Shown here one piece after another: positions 7,375 to 15,651 of a stretch of DNA of 19,232 nt. A model generated the notes under the pieces. The model saw only the letters and a program-made list of their open reading frames with translations, did no database searches and was not told the DNA's origin. Positions within the stretch are counted from its first letter, which is position 1. Every line of letters begins with the position of its first letter. Source of the DNA: Planctomycetaceae bacterium (GTDB lineage: Bacteria; Planctomycetota; Planctomycetia; Pirellulales; UBA1268); NCBI GenBank assembly GCA_009691925.1, contig SIAG01000021.1:1-19232 (forward strand), written 5' to 3'. The translations under genes were made by a program, and so were the position numbers.

Positions 7375-9189
7375 ATGAACCCCTTCTCCCCAGCCAACCA
7401 CCTCATCCTGGTCATCCTCACGCCGCTGGTCGGTGCTCTGGCGGCCTGGCTGCTCGGGTCGCGCGGCGTCTCGGCGGTGCGTCAGAGCGCCGCGGTAACA
7501 ACGCTGATCACGCTCACCGGCGCCGTTCTCCTCATCCTCCGTGCCCTGCCAGAGGTGTCGGCCGGGCACGCCTTCGCCGTCAGCGAGGGGCCGTGGCTCG
7601 TCGATGGGCCGTTCGACATCCGCTTCGCGCTGGGCCTCGACGGGCTGTCGATCTGGTTGTTCGGCCTCTCGGCCCTCCTCTCGGTGACGGCCGTCATGGT
7701 CAGCTGGGAAGCGATCAAGGAGAAGCCGGTCGGTTTCTACGCGCTCCTGCTGATCCTCGAATCGGCGATGCTCGGCGTGTTCGCCGCTCGGGACGTGATT
7801 CTGTTTTATGTGTTTTTCGAGTTCACCCTCGTGCCGCTGTTCTTTCTGATCGGCATCTGGGGGCACGATGACCGCCGGCGGGCAGCGGTGAAGTTTTTCA
7901 TCTACACCCTCGCCGGGAGCGTGCTGGCTTTCTTGGGCCTGCTCACGATCGTCCTTTGGAGTGCTTCCCACACCGGCACGCTCTCCTTCGACATCGCCAA
8001 GCTCAGCGCCGGCCTGGCGGCCCATCCGCTCCCGATGGATGCCCGCGGGGGCTGGCTGCAGTGGTGGGTGTTCCTCGCCCTGTTTGCCGGTTTCGCGGTC
8101 AAGGTGCCGATCGTCCCCTTTCACACCTGGCTGCCGCTGGCCCACGTCGAGGCGCCGACGGGGGCAAGCGTCGATCTCGCAGGCGTGCTGCTGAAGATCG
8201 GCATCTACGGATTCCTCCGCTTCTCCCTCCCGATGCTCCCCGAGGCGACCGCCGCGGCCGCCCCCTGGATCCTCAGCCTGGGGGTGATCGGAATCCTCTA
8301 CGGGGCGCTGGTAGCGCTGGCCCAGAGCGATCTCAAGCGGCTCATCGCCTATTCGTCGGTGAGTCACATGGGCTACTGCGTGATGGGGATCGCGGCACTG
8401 GAACCGGTGGCTGTCGAGGGAGCAACGCTCCAGTTGATCAACCACGGCCTGTCAGCGGCGGGGCTGTTCGCGCTGGTCGGGATGATTTACGAGCGCTACC
8501 ACACGCGCTCGATCGCGAATCTCGGCGGGATCGCGGCGCGGGCCCCATGGCTGGCGTTCATGTTCCTCCTCTTCACCTTCTCGAGCATCGGGCTGCCGGG
8601 GCTGAATGGCTTCGTGGGTGAGTTCATGGTGCTTTTGGGTTCGTTTCAGCGGGCCTGGAGCGGAGTCGCCTTTGAATGGCGGACCTCCTATCTCACAATG
8701 GCGGTCGCTGCGGTCGTGGGGGTCGTGCTCGGGGCCTGGTACATGCTCTGGGCCGTGGAGCGGGTGTTCTTCGGGGCGTCGCGGCAGCCGCCCGGCGACC
8801 ACGGCCATGCCCCCCCTTCCAGCGCCGACCATGGCGCGGGCGGCGATGAGGCGCACAGTCATGGTGGTTATGGTGCTCATGACCATGGTCCCGCGGCCGC
8901 CGAGCCGACCGACGATCTGCGCTGGTACGAATGGGCGGCGCTTACGCCCCTCGCCCTCTTCGTTGTCTGGATCGGCCTCTTTCCGGCCACGTTCCTCGCT
9001 CCCAGTGCTGCCGCCGTGCGCACGGCCATGGCTCCCGGAGCCGCGGCCTTTGCCGCCCGGATGGGGCATGTTCCCGACGGCTCCCCTCTCCCCCAAACGG
9101 CCCAGGCCGACGCCGCCACGACGCTCCCCGGCACGGCCATTGTTCCTTCTGATCCCCCTCTCACCGCCGGCTTCGAACGAATCCCATGA
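7375..9189 (+). CDS. nuoM: NADH-quinone oxidoreductase subunit M with His-rich loop
   Basis: This is an antiporter-like membrane subunit of the proton-pumping arm. It is 604 aa (E. coli about 509). It retains the essential helix-5 glutamate, Glu149, in FYVFFEFTLVPLFFLIGIWG, and the discontinuous-helix segment KVPIVPFHTWLPLAHVEAP from 243, continuing into GVLLKIGIYG. LKRLIAYSSVSHMGY follows near 319-333. Between the penultimate and last membrane regions (about 468-510) lies a hydrophilic insertion carrying seven His within roughly 32 residues. A Pro/Ala/Thr-rich tail follows the last helix. It starts 57 bp after nuoL behind a C-rich leader without SD. Its stop overlaps nuoN in an ATGA. Confidence 0.96.
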   Translation: MNPFSPANHLILVILTPLVGALAAWLLGSRGVSAVRQSAAVTTLITLTGAVLLILRALPEVSAGHAFAVSEGPWLVDGPFDIRFALGLDGLSIWLFGLSALLSVTAVMVSWEAIKEKPVGFYALLLILESAMLGVFAARDVILFYVFFEFTLVPLFFLIGIWGHDDRRRAAVKFFIYTLAGSVLAFLGLLTIVLWSASHTGTLSFDIAKLSAGLAAHPLPMDARGGWLQWWVFLALFAGFAVKVPIVPFHTWLPLAHVEAPTGASVDLAGVLLKIGIYGFLRFSLPMLPEATAAAAPWILSLGVIGILYGALVALAQSDLKRLIAYSSVSHMGYCVMGIAALEPVAVEGATLQLINHGLSAAGLFALVGMIYERYHTRSIANLGGIAARAPWLAFMFLLFTFSSIGLPGLNGFVGEFMVLLGSFQRAWSGVAFEWRTSYLTMAVAAVVGVVLGAWYMLWAVERVFFGASRQPPGDHGHAPPSSADHGAGGDEAHSHGGYGAHDHGPAAAEPTDDLRWYEWAALTPLALFVVWIGLFPATFLAPSAAAVRTAMAPGAAAFAARMGHVPDGSPLPQTAQADAATTLPGTAIVPSDPPLTAGFERIP

Positions 9190-10934
9190 CCCAGACGTCG
9201 CTATCGACTTTCCTCCTCGCCGGTCCAGAGCTCGTCCTCGTGGTGGCTGCCCTCGTGGCCTACCTCGGCGGCGCTTTCTGTGGGCTGCGCCAGGGATGGC
9301 TCGTGGCCCTCATCGGCATCGCGATCGCGGCTGGCTGGCCGGGGATGGAGCTCGAAGCCGGGTCGGTCGTGTCATCGGGGCCGTTCACGTTCGACGACTT
9401 CGCCCTCTTCGTCCGCCGCTTCGTTCTCCTGGCCGGGGCGGGGCTGGCGCTGGTGCAGGCGGGGGATCAGTTCCGCGGCGCTGTCACCCCCCGGCAGACG
9501 CCGCGCGGCAACAGCACCTGCGAAGAGGCGGGGACGTTTCTCCTCCTCCTCGCCGGAGTGTCGCTGGTAGCCTCCGCCAATGATCTCGTCCTTCTCTTCG
9601 CCGGCCTGGAGTTGGTGTCGATCCCGACCTACATCCTCCTGGCGCTGAAGCGGACCGATGCCCAGGGGCAGGAAGCGAGCCTGAAGTATTTCTTCCTCTC
9701 GTTGGTCGCCTCGGCCCTCTTCCTCTATGGCTTGGCCTGCCTCTACGGAATCGGTGGATCGACGAGCCTCGCCGACATCGGCAGCCGGCTCCGCTCCGGT
9801 GACGGCCGGATCGTGGCAACCGCCCAGACGCTCCTCCCGGTGGCCGTCGGGATGTTGATCGGCGGAATCGCGTTCCGGCTCGCTGCGGTGCCAATGCATT
9901 TCTACGCTCCAGATGTGTACGAAGGGGCCGGCCCCGGCAATGCGGCGCTCCTCTCCACGCTTCCGAAGGTGGCCGGCATCGTCGTCCTCCTCCGTCTGCT
10001 CGCCCTCGGGACCGGAGGGAAGCTGGGGATGATCGCTCTCAACCAGGGGGTGGTCGTCGGACCAGCCGGCGTTGCCTGGCTGACGTTTTTCTGGCAACTC
10101 ACGGCGGTGCTTGCGGCCCTGACGATGACCGTCGGCAACTGCATGGCGCTGCTGCAGACGAATCTCCGCCGGCTGCTCGCCTGCTCCTCGATCGCCCACG
10201 CCGGCTATCTTCTTGTCGGAGTGGCAGCCGCGGCCGCGGCCGATGCCACGGTCGGCGGCCGCCCCTTCGCGGGCCCCGACACCTCATGGACCGCCGCCCT
10301 GGGGGGAGCCTCGGCGACGCTCTTCTACCTCGCTTCCTACGTGGCCGCGACGATTGGCGTGTTCGGGGCGCTGGCGTATCTGGGGCACCGCTGGCCGGAG
10401 TGGTCGGCGGGCTCCGCGCCGCGGCCGCCGCGCGAGGAGATCAGCACGATCGACGACCTCGACGGTCTGTCGGCGACCAATCCAGTGGTCGCCTTCTCGC
10501 TGGCCACCTTTCTGCTGAGCCTCGCCGGCATCCCGCCGCTCCCCGGCTTCTGGGGCAAGCTGTCGCTGGCGCTGGCCGCCCTCGAGGTCGACTGGACGGC
10601 CCAGGCGACTCAGGGGAGCCGCCGCGTGTTCTTCCTGGCGCTCGCCGTGATCCTCGTGATCAACGCAGCAATCGCCGCCGCCTACTATCTCCGCATCGTG
10701 GCGGCCATGTACTTCCGCTCCGCGAAGCGCGGCGTGCAGGCCGACGGTGGCCTGGGCGCTGGCATCGCGATGCTCGCGGCGCTGGTGGTGATGGCGATGG
10801 TCACCCTCCAGCCACGCCCGCTGTTCTCCGCCGCCGCGCGGGCCGGGGCATCGATCGCGCCGGGCGCCGCCAGCGGCCTTACGATCACTCCTCCACACGC
10901 CATCACCGCCCCCCAGGCCTCGACCCAACCATGA
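9186..10934 (+). CDS. nuoN: NADH-quinone oxidoreductase subunit N
   Basis: This is the third antiporter-like proton-pumping subunit. The 582-aa protein shows the family segments LELVSIPTYILLALKR (near 141-156), MHFYAPDVYEGAG (about 237-249) followed by LLSTLPKVAGIVVLLRLL with the membrane lysine, NLRRLLACSSIAHAGYLLVG (325-344), and GFWGKLSLALAAL. It is about 100 residues longer than E. coli NuoN (485 aa). Additions include Ala/Gly-rich loops around residues 347-370, a charged loop near 410-425, and a low-complexity Ala/Pro/Thr tail after the last helix. The start overlaps nuoM (ATGA) and the stop overlaps the mrp start (ATGA), so nuoM-nuoN-mrp should be translated in series. Confidence 0.96.
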   Translation: MTQTSLSTFLLAGPELVLVVAALVAYLGGAFCGLRQGWLVALIGIAIAAGWPGMELEAGSVVSSGPFTFDDFALFVRRFVLLAGAGLALVQAGDQFRGAVTPRQTPRGNSTCEEAGTFLLLLAGVSLVASANDLVLLFAGLELVSIPTYILLALKRTDAQGQEASLKYFFLSLVASALFLYGLACLYGIGGSTSLADIGSRLRSGDGRIVATAQTLLPVAVGMLIGGIAFRLAAVPMHFYAPDVYEGAGPGNAALLSTLPKVAGIVVLLRLLALGTGGKLGMIALNQGVVVGPAGVAWLTFFWQLTAVLAALTMTVGNCMALLQTNLRRLLACSSIAHAGYLLVGVAAAAAADATVGGRPFAGPDTSWTAALGGASATLFYLASYVAATIGVFGALAYLGHRWPEWSAGSAPRPPREEISTIDDLDGLSATNPVVAFSLATFLLSLAGIPPLPGFWGKLSLALAALEVDWTAQATQGSRRVFFLALAVILVINAAIAAAYYLRIVAAMYFRSAKRGVQADGGLGAGIAMLAALVVMAMVTLQPRPLFSAAARAGASIAPGAASGLTITPPHAITAPQASTQP

Positions 10935-12022
10935 CGTCCCCCGATCGCTTTGCTGTCGCCTCGGTCCTCGCCGCCATCGCCGATCCAGAGACGGGACGGC
11001 CGCTGACCGATACCGGGCAGGTGGTGTCGACGGAGGTCGGGGCCGAGAGAATCGCCGTCGTTGTCGGGCTGACGAGCCATTCCGCGATCCTCCACGCCGC
11101 CACACGGGCCCGGATCGAGGAGATGCTGCGGGCCCGCTTCCCGACGGTGGCCGACATCGCGGTGACGATCACGCCCCACGAGCGGGCGCCGATGAAGCTC
11201 GGTCAGATCGGCCTCGAGGCGAAGAGCGTGATCGCCGTCGGCTCCGGCAAGGGGGGGGTGGGGAAGAGCACGATCGCGGCGAGCATCGCCATCGGCCTGG
11301 CCCGCGCCGGGAGCAAGGTCGGACTCCTCGATGCCGACGTCTACGGCCCGAGCGTGCCCCATCTCCTCGGCCTCTCCGGCCGGCCGCAGATCGAGGAGGG
11401 GAAGATCATCCCCCCGCGCCTGGAGCTCCTCGGTGCACCGGTCGCCATGCCGACGATGTCGATCGGCTATCTCGTCCCCCCTGGCGAGGCGGTCGTGTGG
11501 CGTGGGCCGATGCTCCATGGAGCGATCACGCAAATGCTCCGCGACACGGCCTGGGGCCAGCTCGATTACCTCATCATCGACATGCCGCCGGGAACGGGTG
11601 ACATCGCGCTGACGCTCTCGCAGGTGCTGCCACTCACCGGGGCGGTGATCGTCTGCACGCCGCAGGACGTCGCCCTCCTCGATGCCACCAAGGCGATCGC
11701 CATGTTCCGCAAGGTGAACATCCCGGTGCTGGGGATGGTGGAGAACATGAGCGTGTTCGTCTGCCCCGACACGGGAAAGCGCTACGACATCTTCGGCAAT
11801 GGGGGCGCCCGGCGCACGGCCCAGGAGCTCGAGATCCCGTTCCTCGGCGAAGTGCCGATCCAGATCCCGATCCGCGAACATGGCGATGCCGGCACGACCG
11901 CGGCGAACTTCGACGATCCGGCGGCGCGTCCCTACCTCGAATCGATCTGCCAGCGTCTCGTCGGCAACCTCGCCGCCGCCCACGCCGCCCGCCCGCCGCT
12001 CCCGTCGCTGCCGGTGCTGTGA
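10931..12022 (+). CDS. mrp: Mrp/ApbC/Ind1-family Fe-S cluster carrier ATPase
   Basis: This cytoplasmic P-loop NTPase of the Mrp/Nbp35 (ParA/MinD-like) family carries and delivers Fe-S clusters. The 363-aa protein begins with a DUF59/MIP18-like domain (about 8-85). The deviant Walker A follows, GSGKGGVGKST (104-114), then LLDADVYGPSVPH (132-144), and a Walker B-type LIIDMPPGTGD (214-224). The C-terminal cluster site, normally CPxC, reads Cys278-Pro-Asp-Thr281, so the second cysteine of the CxxC is absent. The gene overlaps the nuoN stop by four bases, which makes it the last gene of the nuo operon. The eukaryotic homologue Ind1/NUBPL is a complex I assembly factor, so a role maturing NuoG/NuoI clusters is a reasoned inference. 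No SD is present and the leader is C-rich. Confidence 0.93.
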   Translation: MTSPDRFAVASVLAAIADPETGRPLTDTGQVVSTEVGAERIAVVVGLTSHSAILHAATRARIEEMLRARFPTVADIAVTITPHERAPMKLGQIGLEAKSVIAVGSGKGGVGKSTIAASIAIGLARAGSKVGLLDADVYGPSVPHLLGLSGRPQIEEGKIIPPRLELLGAPVAMPTMSIGYLVPPGEAVVWRGPMLHGAITQMLRDTAWGQLDYLIIDMPPGTGDIALTLSQVLPLTGAVIVCTPQDVALLDATKAIAMFRKVNIPVLGMVENMSVFVCPDTGKRYDIFGNGGARRTAQELEIPFLGEVPIQIPIREHGDAGTTAANFDDPAARPYLESICQRLVGNLAAAHAARPPLPSLPVL

Positions 12023-12055
12023 CGCGCGGCAATGGTCCGGCGGCGCCACGATCGG

Positions 12056-12077
12056 TCGATCAGTCGTCGATCAGTCG
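12056..12077. repeat. 11-bp tandem direct repeat between convergent genes
   Basis: Two adjacent copies of TCGATCAGTCG lie in the 48-bp gap between the convergent mrp and gluconokinase genes and run into the last codons of the latter. No hairpin with a T-tract is evident in this gap, so the terminator of either operon is not recognised here. Confidence 0.7.
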
Positions 12078-12583
12078 TCGGCGCACTCGAGTGCCGTGAC
12101 GATCCGGGCCGCGATTGCGTCCGGAGCGGCATCGATCCCCACCACGATCGGCCGTTCGTCGGGGGTGGGGCGCTCGAGGGCGGCCAATTGGCTGTCGAGG
12201 AGTGCGGCCGGCATGAAGTGGTCGCGGCGGGCCTCGATCCGAACGCGGATGAGCTCGGGGGGGCCGTCGAGCGACACGAGCCTCACGCCATCCCTCTCCA
12301 CTCCCATCCGATCGCGGTAGCGCCGGGCGAGAGCCGAGCAGGCGAGGACGAGCCCCCCATCGGCGGCGAGGGTGGCCGTGATCAGGTCGGCCAGGGCGTC
12401 GAGCCAGGGCCAGCGTTGCGTGTCGGTCAGCGCGATCCCGCCCGACATCCGTGCGACGTTGGCCGCGGGGTGGAAGCGATCGGCATCCTCGAACGTCCAC
12501 CCGAGCCGGTCGGCCAGCGCCCGACCGACGACGGTCTTGCCGATGCCGCTGACCCCCATCACGACCACCACCCGTGTCGTCAC
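12071..12583 (-). CDS. gntK: Gluconokinase (GntK-type)
   Basis: Gluconokinase phosphorylates D-gluconate with ATP to 6-phosphogluconate. The 170-aa length is normal for the GntK family. The P-loop is GVSGIGKT at residues 10-17. Other family hallmarks follow in order: DADRFHPAANVARMSGGIAL with the substrate-binding region, WPWLDAL, ACSALARRYRD (about 81-91), and HFMPAALLDSQLAALE. The usual P-loop in this family is GVSGSGKS/T, so Ile in the middle position is a mild variation. The start is GTG with an AGGGAG SD ten bases upstream (12594-12599). It is the last gene of a same-strand set with lpxB, the M50 protease and the SGNH protein, 59 bp after the latter. No gluconate transporter is adjacent. 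Confidence 0.9.
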   Translation of the reverse strand: MTTRVVVVMGVSGIGKTVVGRALADRLGWTFEDADRFHPAANVARMSGGIALTDTQRWPWLDALADLITATLAADGGLVLACSALARRYRDRMGVERDGVRLVSLDGPPELIRVRIEARRDHFMPAALLDSQLAALERPTPDERPIVVGIDAAPDAIAARIVTALECADD

Positions 12584-12642
12584 GATTCAGATTCTCCCTG
12601 CGATCAAGAGCAGCCGCCACCCGCGATCATGTCGATCGCCGA

Positions 12643-13446
12643 TCAGTAGAGCGCCACCCAGCCGCCGTCAGCGTAACGGCGAATTGGCTGGGGGGTGTAG
12701 CACATGCGCCGGCCGAGCTGGCGGACCTCGGCTCCCTGGCGCCCCAGCCGCGACCATTCGCGCAAACTAGCCCGAGTGGAGCACCGGGCCGGCGGCAGGC
12801 CCCAGGCATCGCAGGCGTGGTGCCAGAGGGTGTCGAGGTGCCGGCGACGGGGATGGAGCGTATCGAAGCCGTACCACGCCCCCGGCTGATCGATCGTGGA
12901 AAGCCCGGCGGCGGCCGCCAGATCTCCGATCAGGCCGTCGAGCTCGGCCGCGGCCGAATGGATCCCTTCGATCGACAGCGGACAGCCAGGTACGAAGAGT
13001 GTCTTGAGGGCTCGGTAGCGGACCGGCCCGACGCGGCGCACCGCCTCGAGCGGAAGCCTGGCAAGCGCCACCGTCGCCCCACGGTCGACAAGCCGACCGA
13101 CCGCCTCCCGGACCCACGCCGCCACCTGCGCGGGAGAGGAGCCGTAGAGGAGGTCATTGCCGATGTCGGTGACCAGCGCGACCAGGCGGCCGCGGTCACT
13201 CCCCTCGCGGTCGAGGGCCCGCCACACTCCGCAGCCGAGGATCGAGGGGAGGCGCCGGATCCACACCCGGCTGTTGGCGCCGTAGGACCGGCCATGCCCG
13301 GCGGCTATCAACAGCCCGACCGGCGCGGCGGACCTCCCCCGGATCACCGCATTGAGCCGGGCCTGACCACGCGAGACATTGCTGGCACCGAGGACGACCG
13401 CCGTGAGACGGTGGCCGCCGGCCGGTTCGGCAGGCCCGCGGGGCAT
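12643..13446 (-). CDS. SGNH/GDSL-like hydrolase family protein
   Basis: This 267-aa protein has the block order of SGNH hydrolases. Block I is VVLGASN with the candidate nucleophile Ser22; the usual GDS is GAS here. A Gly-rich GHGRSYGAN follows (50-58). Block III is IGND with Gly96-Asn97. Block V is FDTLHP with Asp195 and His198. These are the Ser, Gly, Asn and His/Asp that define the fold's active site. No signal peptide is evident, so it may be cytoplasmic. The substrate is unknown; esterase, acyl hydrolase or a degenerate member are all possible. The ATG overlaps the stop of the upstream M50 gene (TGATG), which sets this start even though the frame stays open further upstream. Co-translation with the membrane protease is likely. 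Confidence 0.72.
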   Translation of the reverse strand: MPRGPAEPAGGHRLTAVVLGASNVSRGQARLNAVIRGRSAAPVGLLIAAGHGRSYGANSRVWIRRLPSILGCGVWRALDREGSDRGRLVALVTDIGNDLLYGSSPAQVAAWVREAVGRLVDRGATVALARLPLEAVRRVGPVRYRALKTLFVPGCPLSIEGIHSAAAELDGLIGDLAAAAGLSTIDQPGAWYGFDTLHPRRRHLDTLWHHACDAWGLPPARCSTRASLREWSRLGRQGAEVRQLGRRMCYTPQPIRRYADGGWVALY

Positions 13447-14222
13447 CAGTTCCAGCGTCTCCAGGGGGGCGACTGCTGCAAGCTCTGGTAGCAGGCCACG
13501 GCGAGCATGGCGAACATGATCCCGAGATACTGCTCGCCGCGGTTGAAGGCGAGATAGGCGATCCCAGCGCCGACGACAAGCCCGATGACCGCGGCGATCC
13601 GGGCAGCGTCGGCCACCCCGAAAGTCTCCATCCCCTCCCGGACCATCTGCCCACCGTCGAGCGGTGGCACCGGCATGAGATTCAACAGCGGCCACATGAT
13701 GTTGACGTAGAGGAGGAAATCGGCAAGGGCCAAGCCGTAGGCCGACTGGAACCGTCGGCCTGTGAACAGCCCGAGCGCTTCCCCCACCGATTCGATCGGG
13801 AAGGGGGCGAGATAGCCGCCCCCGCGGAGGACGAGGATGACGACCAGGGCGAGGAGCAATTGCGCGACCGGCCCGGCCGCCGAGACGAGGAACCGCTCGG
13901 CGGGGCGGAGGTGCCGCCGGCGCCCCCAGTTGGTCGGGATCGCGAGACCACCGAAGTGGTAGAGGATGATCCGGGCATCCTGGCCGAAGCGCCGGTACAT
14001 GAGCGCGTGGCCGAGCTCATGGACGAGGATCGAGAACAGCACCACAGCCGTCCAGATGGCGAGGTAGAGGAGCAGTTGCCGCTGGTCATCGCGGGCGAAC
14101 GACTGGCAGACGCCCCAACCGATGAGCCCGGTGCCGAGCCAGAAAAGGCCGGAGATCCGCACCGGCACGCCGGCGACGTGGAAGTCGATGTCGAACGGCG
14201 TCTGCTGCGGTTCGGCGAGCAT
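13446..14222 (-). CDS. M50 family (site-2 protease-like) membrane metalloprotease
   Basis: This 258-aa integral membrane zinc protease belongs to the M50/S2P class. The zinc motif HELGH lies at 68-72 within a hydrophobic segment. The second signature, NLMPVPPLDGG (181-191), supplies the third ligand, Asp189. Hydrophobic stretches lie at about 24-40, 50-68, 112-133, 165-183 and 206-225. There is no PDZ or CBS domain, so it resembles the compact SpoIVFB/Rip-like or rhomboid-size M50 proteins. Such enzymes cleave transmembrane substrates such as anti-sigma factors or signal peptides; the substrate here is unknown. It lies 143 bp after lpxB and is coupled to the SGNH gene by a one-base overlap. 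Confidence 0.9.
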   Translation of the reverse strand: MLAEPQQTPFDIDFHVAGVPVRISGLFWLGTGLIGWGVCQSFARDDQRQLLLYLAIWTAVVLFSILVHELGHALMYRRFGQDARIILYHFGGLAIPTNWGRRRHLRPAERFLVSAAGPVAQLLLALVVILVLRGGGYLAPFPIESVGEALGLFTGRRFQSAYGLALADFLLYVNIMWPLLNLMPVPPLDGGQMVREGMETFGVADAARIAAVIGLVVGAGIAYLAFNRGEQYLGIMFAMLAVACYQSLQQSPPWRRWN

Positions 14223-14365
14223 CGTGGCGGGGCTTCCTGAGCGGAGGGAAGAGCTTCGGCCACCAACGGATGACGCAGGGCACCGGGGAACGACGGAACT
14301 TCCCGGCCTGCGAAACGCCCCTGCGACGGCAACGGCGGGCGGATGGCCACCGGGGAAGTGTAGCG

Positions 14366-15622
14366 TTAGGCCGCGTGGACGACCTTTGCCCGGGCCATCG
14401 TTTCATCGACGCCCCGTACCGCCGCCGCCGGATCTTCGCCGGCGGCGATCGCCAGGACGGCGGCGGCGGCCCGGGATGCCGAACCGGAGCGGGCCACCCT
14501 GGCAGCGACCTCATCGAGCCGTTCGACGACCGATCTCCTGGCCGCGGCATCGGTGAGCCAGCCGACGACATGTTCGGCGGCCCGTTCGGCCGGATCGCCG
14601 ACGGCGAGGTATTCGGGATAGATCGCGTCTGGATCGGCCGGGGGAACGACCATCGGAGGGGAGAAGACGCCGCGGATCGGGAGGATCGGATCGGCGACCG
14701 CCATGAGGTTCACCAGCGTGATGAACCGGGCATGCCGGAACCAACTCTGCACGATGTAGGCCAGCCCGCCGATCCGGTAGATGATCACCGCCGGGAGCCG
14801 GGCGGCGAGGAGCTCGAGCGACACCGAACCACTCACGGCCATGGCACACCGCGCCTCGGCCATCAGGCTCCGCGTTCTCCCCGCCACGACCTCCACCGCA
14901 CTGCCACCGGCGCGAGCGATCATCTCCCGGACGACCGCGGCGTGGCGGTCATGGAGGACGGCCACGACGAACCGGGTGATCGGAACGCGACCCGCGACGA
15001 TCTTCGCCCCCCGCAGGAGCGACGGCAGATTGGCGCTGATCTCCTGACCCCGGGATCCCGGCAGGAGGAGAACGAGGGATGCCGACGGCGCGGGGACCGC
15101 GCCGGTCCGCGTGGGGGCGACGGCAAACTCATCGAAAAAGGGATGGCCAACGAGCGTCGAGGAGATCCCCGCGGCCGTGAACCACTCATGCTCGAACGGC
15201 AACGGCGCCAGGACATGATCGACCAGCCGGCGCATCTTATCCTTCCGCCAGCTCGCCCACGCCCAGATCTGCGGTGGGCAGTAGAAGACCACAGGGATGC
15301 CGTGCCGCTTCGCGCGCCACGCCAGCCACCAGTGGAAGCCGGGGAAGTCGACGAGCACGCAGACATCGGGACGGTGATCGAGGAAGCTCCGCTCGGCGCG
15401 GCGGGCGAGATCGACGAAGCGATGGATCGAAAGGATCACCCGCAGGAACCACATCACCGCCAGCCTGGTCATGTCGGCGACGAGATCGACCCCCTCCGCG
15501 GCCATCTGCGGCCCGCCGAGCCCGACGCACTCGACGTCGGGGCAGCGCGCCTGCAGCGATCGGGCGAGGAGGGCGGCGTGGTGGTCGCCGGATGGCTCGC
15601 CGGCAGAGAGGAAGACGCGCAT
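14366..15622 (-). CDS. lpxB: Lipid-A-disaccharide synthase
   Basis: This GT19 glycosyltransferase joins UDP-diacylglucosamine and lipid X (2,3-diacylglucosamine-1-phosphate) into lipid A disaccharide on the inner face of the cytoplasmic membrane. The 418-aa protein starts with SAGEPSGDHHAA (6-17). It then has DFPGFHWWLA (92-101), YCPPQIWAWASWR (114-126), PLPFEHEWF, VGHPFFDE (158-165), LLPGSRGQEI (186-195) and SGSVSLELL (264-272). The C-terminal end has a PEYLAVGDP-type sequence rather than the E. coli pattern. Its presence implies a lipid A-type outer membrane. The ATG gives the canonical N-terminus, with a weak GGAG nine bases upstream. A strong terminator on the same strand lies 29 bp upstream, so its promoter must overlap or lie downstream of that hairpin, or read-through supplies it. 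Confidence 0.95.
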   Translation of the reverse strand: MRVFLSAGEPSGDHHAALLARSLQARCPDVECVGLGGPQMAAEGVDLVADMTRLAVMWFLRVILSIHRFVDLARRAERSFLDHRPDVCVLVDFPGFHWWLAWRAKRHGIPVVFYCPPQIWAWASWRKDKMRRLVDHVLAPLPFEHEWFTAAGISSTLVGHPFFDEFAVAPTRTGAVPAPSASLVLLLPGSRGQEISANLPSLLRGAKIVAGRVPITRFVVAVLHDRHAAVVREMIARAGGSAVEVVAGRTRSLMAEARCAMAVSGSVSLELLAARLPAVIIYRIGGLAYIVQSWFRHARFITLVNLMAVADPILPIRGVFSPPMVVPPADPDAIYPEYLAVGDPAERAAEHVVGWLTDAAARRSVVERLDEVAARVARSGSASRAAAAVLAIAAGEDPAAAVRGVDETMARAKVVHAA

Positions 15623-15651
15623 GGCCGTGGACTCCGGGGAGGCCGGCGCGC

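Noticed and set aside
12584..12642. Short gap between the SGNH and gluconokinase genes as a promoter region
   Set aside because: Apart from the SD-like AGGGAG for the GTG start, no -35/-10 pair or inverted repeat stands out.
14223..14365. Possible hairpin in the lpxB-M50 gap from TTCCCGG / CCGGGGAA-like segments
   Set aside because: The arms match only with gaps, are separated by about 50 bases, and no T-tract follows on the minus strand.
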